From Thermoleophilaceae bacterium (GTDB lineage: Bacteria; Actinomycetota; Thermoleophilia; Solirubrobacterales; Thermoleophilaceae): 60,161 bases of DNA. The stretch is from positions 387,849 through 448,009 of the forward strand of contig JAUJOQ010000001.1 of assembly GCA_030447725.1 (NCBI GenBank), written 5' to 3'. Within the stretch, counting starts at the first letter, position 1. Each line of letters opens with the position of its first letter. The notes beneath the pieces were generated by a model. The model was not told where the DNA came from. It worked only from the letters and a program-made list of their open reading frames with translations, and did no database searches. Below are positions 27,074-36,184 of this stretch, piece by piece. The translations under genes and the position numbers were made by a program.

Positions 27074-28126
27074 CTACTCCTGGGTGTCCTCGTCCGGGGA
27101 CTCCGTCTGGTTCTCCTCGGCGTCCGACTCGGCTACCGTGCGCGTGACCTTCTCGCACGAGCCGTTCGGGTTCTTCGGGGTGGCATCCGCGATCACGTCG
27201 TAGACGTCGAGGATCGCTCGGTCGCGGCCGGGGCCACAGTCGATTCGGTCGACCTCGCCGTCGAAGGTGTGGAAGGTATCGTTGCCCTTGCCACCCGTCA
27301 GCGTGTCCCCGGTCGGGTCTCCGGGGCCTGTGACGTCCTTGCGCGAGAGCGCCCACAGGTCGTCGTTGCCCCCGCCGCCGGAGACCTGGTCCACGCCCTG
27401 GTTGGCGAAGATGCGGTCGTCGCCCGCCCCGCCGGTGAGTACATCGTTATCGAAGCCGCCGGAGATCAGGTCTCGCCCGACGTTGCCGTTGATCGTGTCG
27501 TTGCCGGCGCCGCCGTGCAGACGGTCGCCCGCCTTGCCGCGCCCGCGACGCGAGACGCCGGCTGCGGGTCCGCCGGTCACCTTGTCGTCGCCCTTGCCGG
27601 CGAAGACGCGGTCTCGCCCGCCGTTGCCGCGCAGGTCGTCGTCCCCGGCGTTGCCCGTGATGAAGTCCGAGCCGCGGCCACCGAACACCGCGTCGTTGCC
27701 GGCGTTGCCGTGGATGCGATCGGCGCGGCGTCCGGGACGGCCTCCCGCGCCGCCGCGGAGCTCATCGGCGCCGGACCCTCCGCGGATGCGGTCGGGACCC
27801 TGCTGACCGTCGATCCTGTCGTTGTCCGCGCCGCCGAACAGCCGGTCGCGGCCGAAGCCGCCGAGGATCGTGTCGTTTCCGGGGGCGCCCCGGACGAGGT
27901 CGCGTCCGGCGCCGGCGTCGACGACGTCGTCGCCTCCCAGCGCGCGCACGCGGTCGTTGCCCGCGAGTGCATTCATGAAGTCGGCCTTGGGTGTGCCTAC
28001 GAGCCTGTCGTTGCCGGGAGTTCCGGCCATCGTGGCTGCGACGGCCGTCGCGGCAAATACGCACGGCAGCGCCGCCGCAAGCGTGGATATGAAGCGAAAC
28101 GTTCCGCTACGCCTGCCTCGTCTCAT
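27074..28126 (-). CDS. Secreted RTX-type (haemolysin-like Ca-binding repeat) protein
   Basis: A protein of 350 residues. The N-terminal signal peptide (TLAAALPCVFAATAVAA) is followed by some 12-15 glycine/aspartate nonapeptide repeats of the type GGxGxDxLx (GGAGNDTINGNVGRDLISGG, GGFDNDVLTGGAGDD). Such repeats form calcium-loaded beta-rolls outside the cell. The end has IDCGPGRDRAILD, CEKVTRTV and a very acidic tail. No catalytic domain is visible, so it is probably a structural or adhesive exoprotein. It uses a Sec signal; no type I exporter is nearby. Confidence 0.88.
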   Translation of the reverse strand: MRRGRRSGTFRFISTLAAALPCVFAATAVAATMAGTPGNDRLVGTPKADFMNALAGNDRVRALGGDDVVDAGAGRDLVRGAPGNDTILGGFGRDRLFGGADNDRIDGQQGPDRIRGGSGADELRGGAGGRPGRRADRIHGNAGNDAVFGGRGSDFITGNAGDDDLRGNGGRDRVFAGKGDDKVTGGPAAGVSRRGRGKAGDRLHGGAGNDTINGNVGRDLISGGFDNDVLTGGAGDDRIFANQGVDQVSGGGGNDDLWALSRKDVTGPGDPTGDTLTGGKGNDTFHTFDGEVDRIDCGPGRDRAILDVYDVIADATPKNPNGSCEKVTRTVAESDAEENQTESPDEDTQE

Positions 28127-28341
28127 CTCTCCTCCTCGTGGGATCGCTCAGGGGTGTGGGACTGCTTGCTGAAGCTCATCTCTCCGCTGCCTCCTGTCGG
28201 TGGTGGTCGGGGGCGACGCTAGGTCTCGCGGCGGCACCCGGGCAAGGGCGCTCTCATCGGTTCCTCATCGCCTATGAAAAGATCGTGAGAATGCGCTGCT
28301 GGGCTCCCTCTGGCGGTCTTGCTCTGCCATCGTGGTGTCCG

Positions 28342-28839
28342 ATGTACCGCCGCAAGCTTCTGCTCCTGCTCACGCTGGTCTTGGCCGTTGGCGCGTGCTC
28401 GGTCGCCCTGGCCGCCGTGAAGCGGGGCACGTCGGGTCCTGACCGCCTCATCGGGACGGCACGCGCCGATCGGCTCAGCGGCCTTGGCGGCGCCGATGTG
28501 CTCAAAGGCCGGCGCGGACCCGACCGTCTCCTCGGCGGCTCCGGACGCGACAGGCTCTACGGAGGCCCCGGTCGCGATCTGCTGGCCGGCGATTCCCGAG
28601 GCGACCTCCTAGTCGGGGGCCGGGGCGCCGACATCATCCTCGGCGGCTCAGCGCGCGACCGCATCAACGCCAAGGGGGGCGCTCGGGATGTCGTGGCCGC
28701 CGGTGACGGCAACGACGTGATCCGGGCCCGGGACGGAGCCCGCGACCGCATCTCCTGCGGCGGGGGCAGAGACCGGGTCATCGCCGACCGCAGGGATCGG
28801 GTGTTTCGCCCCGCCTGCGAGACAGTCTCGCGTGGGTGA
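28342..28839 (+). CDS. Small secreted RTX-like protein leading a two-component operon
   Basis: A protein of 165 residues. The signal peptide is MYRRKLLLLLTLVLAVGAC with a Cys that could also serve as a lipobox. Repeats GSGRDRLYGGPGRDLLAGD continue to the end. Many consensus Asp positions are replaced by Arg (GRDR, ARDR), so Ca binding may be weak. The end (CETVSRG) contains the Cys-bounded motif shared with the minus-strand RTX protein. Its last 8 bases overlap the response-regulator start, so the three plus-strand genes are likely one operon. The gap 28127-28341 shows no other gene. Confidence 0.82.
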   Translation: MYRRKLLLLLTLVLAVGACSVALAAVKRGTSGPDRLIGTARADRLSGLGGADVLKGRRGPDRLLGGSGRDRLYGGPGRDLLAGDSRGDLLVGGRGADIILGGSARDRINAKGGARDVVAAGDGNDVIRARDGARDRISCGGGRDRVIADRRDRVFRPACETVSRG

Positions 28840-29533
28840 CGAATCTGGGTCGGGCCTCGGAGGTCCAGTCGTCTTACTCGTCGACGACGATGCGGCCATC
28901 CGCCGCACGGTGGGTGCGGGCCTGGAGCTCGAGGGCTTTCGTGTCGTCGGAGCGTCGGGTGGCCGCGCGGCGCTCGCCGCCGTCGAGTCGGTGCGCCCGG
29001 CCGTGATCCTGCTCGACCTCGCCATGCCGGACCTCGATGGCCTGGAGGTTCTGCGCCGGCTGCGCTCAGGCGGCGACGAAGTCCCGGTGTGTGTGCTGTC
29101 CGCACGTGACGAGGTCGATGATCGCGTGCGCGGGCTGCAGGACGGCGCGGACGACTACGTCGTCAAGCCCTTCGCCCTGGAGGAAGTGAGCGCTCGGCTG
29201 CAGGCGCTGCTGCGGCGCCGGCCCCCGGCCCTTGACATGGCGATCGTGGTGGGAGACCTGGAGATCGATCCCCGCTTGCATGTCGCTCGGCGCGGCGGTC
29301 GGGAGCTGGGCCTCACCCGGCGGGAGTTCGAGCTGCTGCATCTGTTCCTGCGCCGGCCGGGCGAGGTGATCGGCCGCCGCCGGCTGCACGAGGAGGTCTG
29401 GGGCTACACGTTCGACCCCTGCACGAACGTCGCGGACGTCTTCGTCGGTTACCTGCGCCGCAAGCTCGAGGCGGAGGGTGAGCCACGAGTGCTGCACACC
29501 GTCCACGGCGTCGGCTTCCTGCTGCGACCCTGA
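28832..29533 (+). CDS. OmpR-family response regulator
   Basis: A protein of 233 residues, GTG start overlapping the preceding stop. The receiver domain has LVDDDAA, the phospho-acceptor Asp in VILLDLAMPDLDG, SARDE and KPF. The C-terminal winged helix has LTRREFELLHLFLRRPGEVI, then RLHEEVWGYTFDP and HTVHGVGFLLRP. It is paired with the kinase that starts 5 bp after its stop. Confidence 0.95.
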   Translation: MGDESGSGLGGPVVLLVDDDAAIRRTVGAGLELEGFRVVGASGGRAALAAVESVRPAVILLDLAMPDLDGLEVLRRLRSGGDEVPVCVLSARDEVDDRVRGLQDGADDYVVKPFALEEVSARLQALLRRRPPALDMAIVVGDLEIDPRLHVARRGGRELGLTRREFELLHLFLRRPGEVIGRRRLHEEVWGYTFDPCTNVADVFVGYLRRKLEAEGEPRVLHTVHGVGFLLRP

Positions 29534-29538
29534 CTGCG

Positions 29539-30945
29539 GTGCGCAGTCTCCGTGGTCGCCTGACCCTCAGCATAATGCTGGTACTCGCCGCTGTTCTCGG
29601 CGGCGCCGGGGGCATGGTCTCCCGTTACGTCGAACGCGCCGAGCGCGATGCCCTCGATGATCGCCTGCAGCGCACCGCCGAACTGTCGCGGGAGACCGCG
29701 CTGGCGGCAGTCGAACGCGAGCTGCCCGACAACGACCGCCGCCTGGATGCCGTCCTGTCGGTCACTGGCACCTCGCTGCGGCTGCTGCTCGGAGGGGCCG
29801 TGCTGCTGGACACGGGTCGCGGGCCCCCTTCGCGCCCGGCGCTCGTAGACGGCCTGCGGACGTTCACCGCCGGGGGCGAGCGCTACCGGTCCTATGTGAC
29901 GAGCCTGCGCAAGCCCGAGCTCGGCGGACTCGCGCGGCTGGAGGTCACCACCCGGCTCACACCCCTGGAGCGCCAGCAGGACGCGCTCGACCGGCGGCTG
30001 GCGACGTTCGGCCTGGCCGCGCTGGTGTTGGCCGGTGTCGGCGTCTGGTTCGCCGCGGATCTCCTGCTGCGGCCGTTGCGCCGGCTGCGGGCGGTGACAT
30101 CGAGGATCGCCGGCGACGAGGACCTCGACCGCCGCGTGTCCTCCGACGACGGGCCGGCCGAGCTGCGCTCGCTGGCCGCGAGCTTCAACGGCATGCTTGC
30201 GCGCCTGGCGCGCTCCGGCTCAGAGCGCGAGCGGGCGCTGGCGGCCACACGGCGCTTCGCCGCCGACGCCGGGCACGAGCTGCGGACTCCGCTGACGAGC
30301 ATCCAAGCGACGCTGTCGGCCCTCAGCCGGCACCCGAGCATCCCCGAGGCCGATCGCACCGATCTGGTCCGCGACGCGCTCGCCGAGCAGCGCCGGCTCG
30401 TGGATCTGCTCGACGGGCTGCAGGCCCTAGCGCGCGCGGACGTGGCGGGGCTCGAACACGCGGACCTCGATCTGGTGGAGCTGGTCGGCGCGACGGTCGA
30501 CGTGGCCATCGCGCGCCATCCGGACCTTGCCTTCACCTCGAACCTGCCCCAGCACCCTGTCCCGCTTCGCGGCTGGGAGCCGGGCCTGCGGCTCCTCGTC
30601 GACAACCTGCTCGAGAACGCCGCCCGCCACGGCCGGGGCGCGGGAGGGACCGTCCGCGTCACGCTGATCTCACAGGGCGAGGATGGCGGCCCGGCGCTCC
30701 ACGTCGACGACGACGGCCCCGGCGTGCCCGAAGAGGAGCGCGAGCGCGTCTTCGAGCCCTTCGCGCGGGTCAACGGCACGACGGCATCCGGATCGGGCCT
30801 CGGCCTGGCGCTCGTCACCCAGCAGGGCCGCGCCCACGGCGCCACGGTCGAGATCGAGCGCTCCCCGCTCGGCGGCGCCCGCTTCACGGTGCGCTTCCAC
30901 GCCGCGGCCGGCACGACGGCCGCGGAGGGCCGGCTCCAGGGCTGA
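29539..30945 (+). CDS. Membrane sensor histidine kinase
   Basis: A protein of 468 residues, GTG start. Two helices (LTLSIMLVLAAVLGGAGG and TFGLAALVLAGVGVWFAADL) bracket a sensor region of about 130 residues. A HAMP domain follows. The H-box is DAGHELRTPLTSI, the N-box LLVDNLLENAARHG, and the G-boxes DDDGPGVPEEE and GSGLGLALV. It autophosphorylates on His and passes phosphate to the OmpR-type regulator. Its signal is unknown; linkage to the RTX-like protein suggests a cell-surface stimulus. Confidence 0.94.
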   Translation: MRSLRGRLTLSIMLVLAAVLGGAGGMVSRYVERAERDALDDRLQRTAELSRETALAAVERELPDNDRRLDAVLSVTGTSLRLLLGGAVLLDTGRGPPSRPALVDGLRTFTAGGERYRSYVTSLRKPELGGLARLEVTTRLTPLERQQDALDRRLATFGLAALVLAGVGVWFAADLLLRPLRRLRAVTSRIAGDEDLDRRVSSDDGPAELRSLAASFNGMLARLARSGSERERALAATRRFAADAGHELRTPLTSIQATLSALSRHPSIPEADRTDLVRDALAEQRRLVDLLDGLQALARADVAGLEHADLDLVELVGATVDVAIARHPDLAFTSNLPQHPVPLRGWEPGLRLLVDNLLENAARHGRGAGGTVRVTLISQGEDGGPALHVDDDGPGVPEEERERVFEPFARVNGTTASGSGLGLALVTQQGRAHGATVEIERSPLGGARFTVRFHAAAGTTAAEGRLQG

Positions 30946-30974
30946 GGTTACGGTGCGCCGGCAACGGCCCGGTC

Positions 30975-31448
30975 TCAGGAGGCGGCGAGCAGCTCCACAC
31001 CGAGGCGCCGTGCCAGGCCCTCGCCTCCCTCGCGCATGACGCGATCGTGGCTGCGGGTGAACACCGGCCGCAGGACGGGGGCGAGCGCGTTCATCCACGC
31101 GGGCGTGGTGTGCACATCCCACTCGTAGAGCACGGCGGTCACGCCCTCGTGCTCCATCAACCGCCAGGTGCCCGTGCCCTGCAGCTCGCCCGCGGAGCGG
31201 CCCGACATCAACACGGGCTCACGCACCTCGTCCACCACGAACTCCAGCTCGACCGAATAGCCAGCTCGGGCGCGCCACCGCACGCGGTGCACGCTGCCCA
31301 CCCGGCGCGGGTCTCCGGGCGCGATTTGCTCCGCCGATTGCACCCCGGGCCACCACTGCGGCCAGTCGATCACATCCGCCAGCACGTCCCAGCAGTCCTG
31401 GCGCGGCGCCTCGAGCAGCCACGCGGTGAGGAAGCGGTAACGCGCCAT
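30975..31448 (-). CDS. SRPBCC (START-like) domain protein
   Basis: A protein of 157 residues. The start YRFLTAWLLEAPRQDCWDVL and then WPQWWPGV are typical of polyketide-cyclase/dehydrase-like SRPBCC proteins, which hold hydrophobic ligands in a helix-grip fold. GTGTWRLMEH and a long C-terminal helix (FTRSHDRVMREGGEGLARRL) complete the fold. The ligand and reaction are unknown. It is convergent with the histidine kinase gene. Confidence 0.86.
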   Translation of the reverse strand: MARYRFLTAWLLEAPRQDCWDVLADVIDWPQWWPGVQSAEQIAPGDPRRVGSVHRVRWRARAGYSVELEFVVDEVREPVLMSGRSAGELQGTGTWRLMEHEGVTAVLYEWDVHTTPAWMNALAPVLRPVFTRSHDRVMREGGEGLARRLGVELLAAS

Positions 31449-31498
31449 GGGCGCAGGCTAGGGGCCGAGCGCCCACCTCCGCTCACGCGAGGCTCACC

Positions 31499-31576
31499 AA
31501 TCACGTGCTTGACGTGCGTGTAGTACTCGAGTGAGTACATCGAGAGGTCCTTGCCGTAGCCGGACTCCCCGTAGCC
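31499..31576 (-). pseudogene. C-terminal remnant of an aldehyde dehydrogenase
   Basis: About 26 codons read GYGESGYGKDLSMYSLEYYT followed by HVKHVI. This is the characteristic end of aldehyde dehydrogenases (the SGYGKD-S-Y-LE-YT-KHV pattern). Nothing of the catalytic domain remains on either side: upstream is the start of the enolase-superfamily gene on the other strand, downstream the SRPBCC gene. It is a deletion scar. Confidence 0.6.
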
Positions 31577-31674
31577 GCGCCGGCCTCGCCGTCGTGCTTG
31601 TGACTGCGGTGTGGTCGCCCTCTCGGACAACCGTAACCGCGCCCCGACGAGGAGGTCGCGTAGGCTGCCCACGA

Positions 31675-32745
31675 ATGGCCACCTGGGACAGGCTCCGAGA
31701 CGTCCCGCTGCAGATCGACTCCTACTCGCTCGAGGGCTTCGAGCAGCCCTTCGGCCCCGAGTTCACGCGCTACACCACGGTGTTCCGGCTCGAGGGTCGG
31801 GGCGACGTGGGCGAGGGCGAGGACGTGATCTACGCCGGTCTCGACCACATGTCGCTGCGCGACCGCGGACCCGAGCTGGAGCTGGCCGGCGAGCATACGC
31901 TGGGCTCCTTCGCCGAGCTGCTCGATGGCCTGGACCTGTTTCCCGACCCACCGGTCCGGGAGGACTCGCGCGACTACCGCCGCTGGGCCCTGGAGTCGGC
32001 GGCGCTCGACCTGGCCCTGCGCCAGGCCGGCCGCACGCTCGGCGACGTGCTCAGCCGCGAACCGAGGCCGCTCAACTACGTCGTCTCGATGCGCCTCGGA
32101 GCGTTCGGGGCCGACGAGCCCGAGGCCGCCGACCGCCTCCTCGACGTGCTCGAGCGTTACCCCGGCACCCGCTTCAAACTCGATCCCACGAACACCTGGA
32201 CTCCCGAGCTGATCGAGGAGCTGGCCGCCACCGGTGCCGTCGACTCACTGGACCTCAAGGGGCGTTACAAGGGCACGCCGGTCGACGTGGACACCGACCC
32301 CGAGCTCTACCGGCGTGTGGCGGAGGCCTTTCCCGACGCCTGGCTCGAGGATCCCGATCTCGATGACCCCGCCGCCGACGCGGCGCTCGAGCCCCACCGC
32401 GACCGCATCACCTGGGACGCCCCCATCCACTCCATCGCCGACATCGAGGCGTTGCCCTTCCCTCCGAAGACCGTGAACATCAAGCCGTCGCGCTTCGGCC
32501 CGCTCGAGCGCCTCTTCGCCGCCTATGACTTCTGCGAGGAGCGCGGCATCGGAGCCTACGGGGGCGGGCAGTCCGAGCTGAGCATCGGCCGCGACCACAT
32601 CCAGTACCTGGCCGCGCTGATGCACCCTGACACGCCCAACGACACGGCCCCGAAGGAGTTCAACCTGCCGCGCCCGCCCGACGGCCTGCCCGCCAGCCCG
32701 ATCGAGTTGCCAATAGCGCCCATCGGCTTTCGCTTCGCGCGATGA
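31675..32745 (+). CDS. Enolase-superfamily enzyme (mandelate racemase/muconate cycloisomerase-like)
   Basis: A protein of 356 residues. The barrel shows the expected order of ligands: Lys and Asp in TRFKLDPTNTWT, Glu in AWLEDPDLDD, Asp in ITWDAPIHS and a second Lys in VNIKPSRFG. The lid and C-terminus include GIGAYGGGQSELSIGRDHIQ. The family abstracts an alpha-proton of a carboxylate with Mg. The substrate (racemase, dehydratase or cycloisomerase) cannot be told. The ATG at 31675 fits the family N-terminus; a longer upstream reading crosses the aldehyde dehydrogenase remnant. Confidence 0.86.
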   Translation: MATWDRLRDVPLQIDSYSLEGFEQPFGPEFTRYTTVFRLEGRGDVGEGEDVIYAGLDHMSLRDRGPELELAGEHTLGSFAELLDGLDLFPDPPVREDSRDYRRWALESAALDLALRQAGRTLGDVLSREPRPLNYVVSMRLGAFGADEPEAADRLLDVLERYPGTRFKLDPTNTWTPELIEELAATGAVDSLDLKGRYKGTPVDVDTDPELYRRVAEAFPDAWLEDPDLDDPAADAALEPHRDRITWDAPIHSIADIEALPFPPKTVNIKPSRFGPLERLFAAYDFCEERGIGAYGGGQSELSIGRDHIQYLAALMHPDTPNDTAPKEFNLPRPPDGLPASPIELPIAPIGFRFAR

Positions 32746-32751
32746 CCGCGC

Positions 32752-32949
32752 TCAAGCGGCGAAACTGCCCTGGGCTTGCGGCGCACGCTTGACCGCGCCA
32801 GGAGAGAGGTCGATGACACGCTTGAACGCCCGGGCGAACTCGGCCTCCGAGCGATAGCCGAGCCGGCTTGCGAGTTCGGCGACGGTGGCGCCTTCTTCTT
32901 TGAGCGCGTTCAGCGCGACTAGCATTCTCCTTTGGGTCACGTACTGCAT
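32752..32949 (-). pseudogene. C-terminal remnant of an AraC-family regulator
   Basis: The 65 codons read PAMQYVTQRRMLVALNAL (its first residues lie just upstream of 32949), TVAELASRLGYRSEAEFARA and FKRVIDLSPGAVKR. This is the second helix-turn-helix of an AraC-type DNA-binding domain. The first HTH and the ligand domain are absent; the upstream 120 bp hold no continuing homology in any frame. It could be expressed as a tiny protein, but a decayed gene is more likely. Confidence 0.65.
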
Positions 32950-33072
32950 CGCGGGCTGGTATCGGCGGCAGCGTCACATCGACCAAACGGTGTTGCGGAC
33001 CCGGCCGCTCCGCTGCGCTCCCACGCCTCGAGCACGGCATGTAGTACGGCCCGCGTGTCGCTGGTCCCGACC

Positions 33073-35958
33073 TCAGGATACGCCTGGGGTCGCCGGCTCA
33101 GCCCACGCGCCATTCGCAAAGCTGGCCCGCGGCTCTTCGCCGAGTGCGGCGGAGAGTTCCTCGCGTGAGCCGATGGCGAGCTTGCGGTAGGCGTTGCTCA
33201 GGTGCATCTCGATCGTCCTCACTGTCAGAAAGAGCGATTGGGCGATCTGCCGGTTGCTCTGTCCGCTGGCCGCCATCTCTGCAACCCGCCGCTCGCTCGG
33301 GGTGAGCGAGTCAAGGCCGGTGAGCAGCGGCCGTCGCGGACGAGCGCCCGCCGCGAGCAGCTCCTGGCGTGCGGTCTCTGCGAGCACGGCCGCACCCAGG
33401 CGCTCGGCGAGGTCGAGTCCCACGCGCAGAGGCTCGCGCGCCTCGCTGCGGCGGCCCTCCCTTCGGATTGCGCCACCGAGCTGGACGAGGGCGCGCGCGT
33501 GCTCGAGCCTTACCTCAGACCGCTCCAGGTGAGCGACGGCTTCGCGGAGCAGATCGATCCCGCGCTCGCCGCCCTCGAGGAGCCCGAGGGCGCCGAGGCT
33601 GACCCCGATCGCGCCCGGGGCGCCAAAGCGCCGGGTGCGCTGCAGCTCCTCGCGCGCCAGAGCGCGCGCTTTCGCTGTCTCGCCGAGCGCGGCGTGGGCG
33701 ATCGCGGCGGCTGAGCGCCACTGCACGAATATGCCGTTGGCGGCGCCCCACTCCTCCTCCCAGCGGCCGTAGGCCGTCAGCTCGGCGAGGGCGTCGGCCG
33801 GCCTGCCCTCCGCAAGCCATAGCCGTGCCCGGCTGCCGCGCAGTGGCTGCGCCGTACATGCGCCAGGTGCACGGGGCCCCGCGTCCCATTCCGCGAGCGC
33901 CGCTGAGGCGGCGCAGAGCTCGCCGCGTTCAACGAGCACGTCGACCAGCGCGCTCACGGCCATCGGCCGGATGAGGTCCCAGCCTGGCTCACCCGCCAGG
34001 GAGAGAAACGCGCGGGCGTCGGCCTCGGCTCCAAAGAGCGCGCCGCTGCGATAGCGGCTCCAGGCCCTGAATGCCGAGGCGTGTCCGAAGCCGCGAGCAG
34101 ATCCACGCTCGAGCGCTTCGTCAAGCGTGGCGCTCAGCTTGCGCTCAGCGCTCTCGTTTCGTCCCGCGAGCGTGAGCGCTACTGACGCAAAGTAGGGATG
34201 GGGCGCCTCGGCGGTTGCCTCCTCGATCAGGCGGCCGCCTGCGAGGGCCCGCTCGGCGAGCGCCGCGACTTCTTCGGCGGTGCCGCCGTCCACCATGACT
34301 GTCTCGTAGGCGATGATCGCGAGCAGGCTGTGCGGCGCAGCGTCTGCGAGGCGCTCAACGGTCTCGGCGGCGCGGGACACCAGCTCGGCCGTCATCTGCC
34401 GCGCCGCCATGTCGGTCACGGCGAGCACGAGCAGCAGCATCTTCAAGGCGCGCGCGACCTCAGGCTCGTCATGCATCGCCGCGAGCGTCTCGAGCGCGAG
34501 GGACGTCGCCTCGGACGGCTTTCCCTCGTAGGAGAGCACCTGTGCCAGCTCGATCGTCGCCTGGGCCTCCAGCCACGGTTCGGTTGCAAGCTCGCGCGCG
34601 GCCGCGAGGTGCTCGCGTGCGCCGGCCTCACCCGCGCGCGCTTCCGCGCAGCCGAGCTCGACGAGCACCTGGGCACGCGCCTCGGGCGGCTCTGACAGGG
34701 CTCGGCGCAGGTAGCGGGCGGCCACCTCGGGCGCGCCCTGAAGAGCGGCCCCGCGCGCAGCCTCACGCAGCGTCTCTGTGACCCACGGGTCGGCGGCGGG
34801 CTCGGCGGCGAGCAGTTGCAGCGCGATCGCGTCGGGCTCGCCCCCCTCCTGGGCGAGGAAACGCGCGGCGCGCGCGTGAGCTTCCCAGCGCTCGGCCTCG
34901 GGAACGTCCTCGTGGATCGCGGTACGCACGATCGGGTGCGCGAAGCGAAGCGGTCGTCCGCGCTCGAGGATCGTCGCCTCCGCAAGGCGCTCGGCGGCGC
35001 CGACGGCCTCTTCGGGCTCGAGCCCTGCCAACGCAGCGGCGTGCGATAGCTCTGCCTGCTCGCCGAGGATCGCGACCGACCGGGCAAGTGCTCCCGCCGC
35101 GTGTGGCAGGCGCGCGAGGCGTCCAAGGACCGCGGCGGCGACTCCGCGCGGGGCGAGCTGTCGGACGTCAGCCGGCTCGACGAGGCCCGGCGTGCCCTCG
35201 CCGAGCTCGACGAGCAGCTCGGAGAGCAGAAACGGGTTGCCGCGCGTCGCCTCATGACAAGCCCGGCAGAGCTCCTCGCCGCAGGTCCCCCCGAGCCGTG
35301 AGCGCACCAGCCCCGCCACGGCGTGCTCGCTGAGGAGCGCCGGCTCGATCGGGCGCTGGCGGAGCTCCTGCCAGAGGGCACGCAGCAGATCGGCCTCGGT
35401 GCCCGGCTCCCCCCGCCGGCTCGCGAGAACGACCAGCAGGCCCGTCCGTTCGAGCCGGCGCGCGAGAAAGGCAAGAAATCGAAGCGACGGGCGGTCGGCC
35501 CAATGGGCATCGTCGACCGCGATCATGGTAGGGCCGCGCTCGGCAAGGTTCGCAAGCAGCCAGTAGAGGCCATGCAGGATCGCGTAGGAGGGGTCGCCCG
35601 CCTGCTCGGTCGCGGCCGCGGGACCTGAAAAGACCGGCTCGCAAAAACGCGCGGCGCCGGCCATCAGCCGCTCACGCTCTGCGGGCTCCGCCTCCCTCAG
35701 CACCGGCTCGAGCAGCTGACGCACGATCCCAAAGGCGAAGTCGCGTTCGAGCTCACCGCCGCGCGCCGACAACACCGTCAAGCCGCCCCCGCGCGCGCGT
35801 TCGCACGCCGCGCCGAGCAGTCGCGTCTTGCCGATCCCCGGCGCGCCCTCGATCAAGGTCAGCGCGCCAGACCCACCCCCGACATCCGCGATCAGCCGCT
35901 CCAACTCCGCCAGCTGGACATCACGCTCGAGTAGCAGCTGCTCGCCGTTTTGGCTCAT
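33073..35958 (-). CDS. LAL-type LuxR transcriptional regulator (large ATP-binding)
   Basis: A protein of 961 residues. The N-terminus has a STAND-type ATPase: Walker A EGAPGIGKTRLL, Walker B TMIAVDDAHWAD. A long helical-repeat region (residues about 380-880, TPR-like) follows. The C-terminal LuxR HTH is LTPSERRVAEMAASGQSNRQ, then IAQSLFLTVRTIEMHLSNAY. LAL proteins activate transcription after ligand and ATP binding. It is divergent from the NarL-type regulator at 36185. An unrelated target in the island cannot be excluded. A TATAAT on its strand lies about 65 bp upstream. Confidence 0.93.
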   Translation of the reverse strand: MSQNGEQLLLERDVQLAELERLIADVGGGSGALTLIEGAPGIGKTRLLGAACERARGGGLTVLSARGGELERDFAFGIVRQLLEPVLREAEPAERERLMAGAARFCEPVFSGPAAATEQAGDPSYAILHGLYWLLANLAERGPTMIAVDDAHWADRPSLRFLAFLARRLERTGLLVVLASRRGEPGTEADLLRALWQELRQRPIEPALLSEHAVAGLVRSRLGGTCGEELCRACHEATRGNPFLLSELLVELGEGTPGLVEPADVRQLAPRGVAAAVLGRLARLPHAAGALARSVAILGEQAELSHAAALAGLEPEEAVGAAERLAEATILERGRPLRFAHPIVRTAIHEDVPEAERWEAHARAARFLAQEGGEPDAIALQLLAAEPAADPWVTETLREAARGAALQGAPEVAARYLRRALSEPPEARAQVLVELGCAEARAGEAGAREHLAAARELATEPWLEAQATIELAQVLSYEGKPSEATSLALETLAAMHDEPEVARALKMLLLVLAVTDMAARQMTAELVSRAAETVERLADAAPHSLLAIIAYETVMVDGGTAEEVAALAERALAGGRLIEEATAEAPHPYFASVALTLAGRNESAERKLSATLDEALERGSARGFGHASAFRAWSRYRSGALFGAEADARAFLSLAGEPGWDLIRPMAVSALVDVLVERGELCAASAALAEWDAGPRAPGACTAQPLRGSRARLWLAEGRPADALAELTAYGRWEEEWGAANGIFVQWRSAAAIAHAALGETAKARALAREELQRTRRFGAPGAIGVSLGALGLLEGGERGIDLLREAVAHLERSEVRLEHARALVQLGGAIRREGRRSEAREPLRVGLDLAERLGAAVLAETARQELLAAGARPRRPLLTGLDSLTPSERRVAEMAASGQSNRQIAQSLFLTVRTIEMHLSNAYRKLAIGSREELSAALGEEPRASFANGAWAEPATPGVS

Positions 35959-36022
35959 TTCCTATCCCCGAACAACGACCTGCGTCCCCCATCAGTAGAG
36001 CGCCGGTCCGATTGGGTTCAAA

Positions 36023-36028
36023 ATTATA
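36023..36028 (-). promoter_or_regulatory. Possible -10 element for the LAL regulator
   Basis: TATAAT is read on the minus strand in an AT-rich patch that stands out from the GC-rich surroundings, 65 bp before the LAL start. No good -35 hexamer is seen 17 bp upstream. The 226-bp divergent gap (35959-36184) contains nothing else recognisable. Confidence 0.35.
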
Positions 36029-36184
36029 CGGTCGCGTCTACGGTCGCTCCCCGTTGCCCACGCCAGCCCACGCGGGCACCATCGGAGGCATGGTCGACGC
36101 TCAAAAGCGGTCCGCACATCACGGCGAGCAACCTTCTCCCGACCGCACAGGCACCCTTCAAACTGCGGCGTTCGGGTCTATTAG

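Noticed and set aside
26771..28222. Open frame of 483 codons on the plus strand opposite the RTX gene
   Set aside because: It is a mirror of the Gly/Asp repeats, of low complexity (Val/Ala/Pro), with no start context. The minus frame has a signal peptide and RTX motifs.
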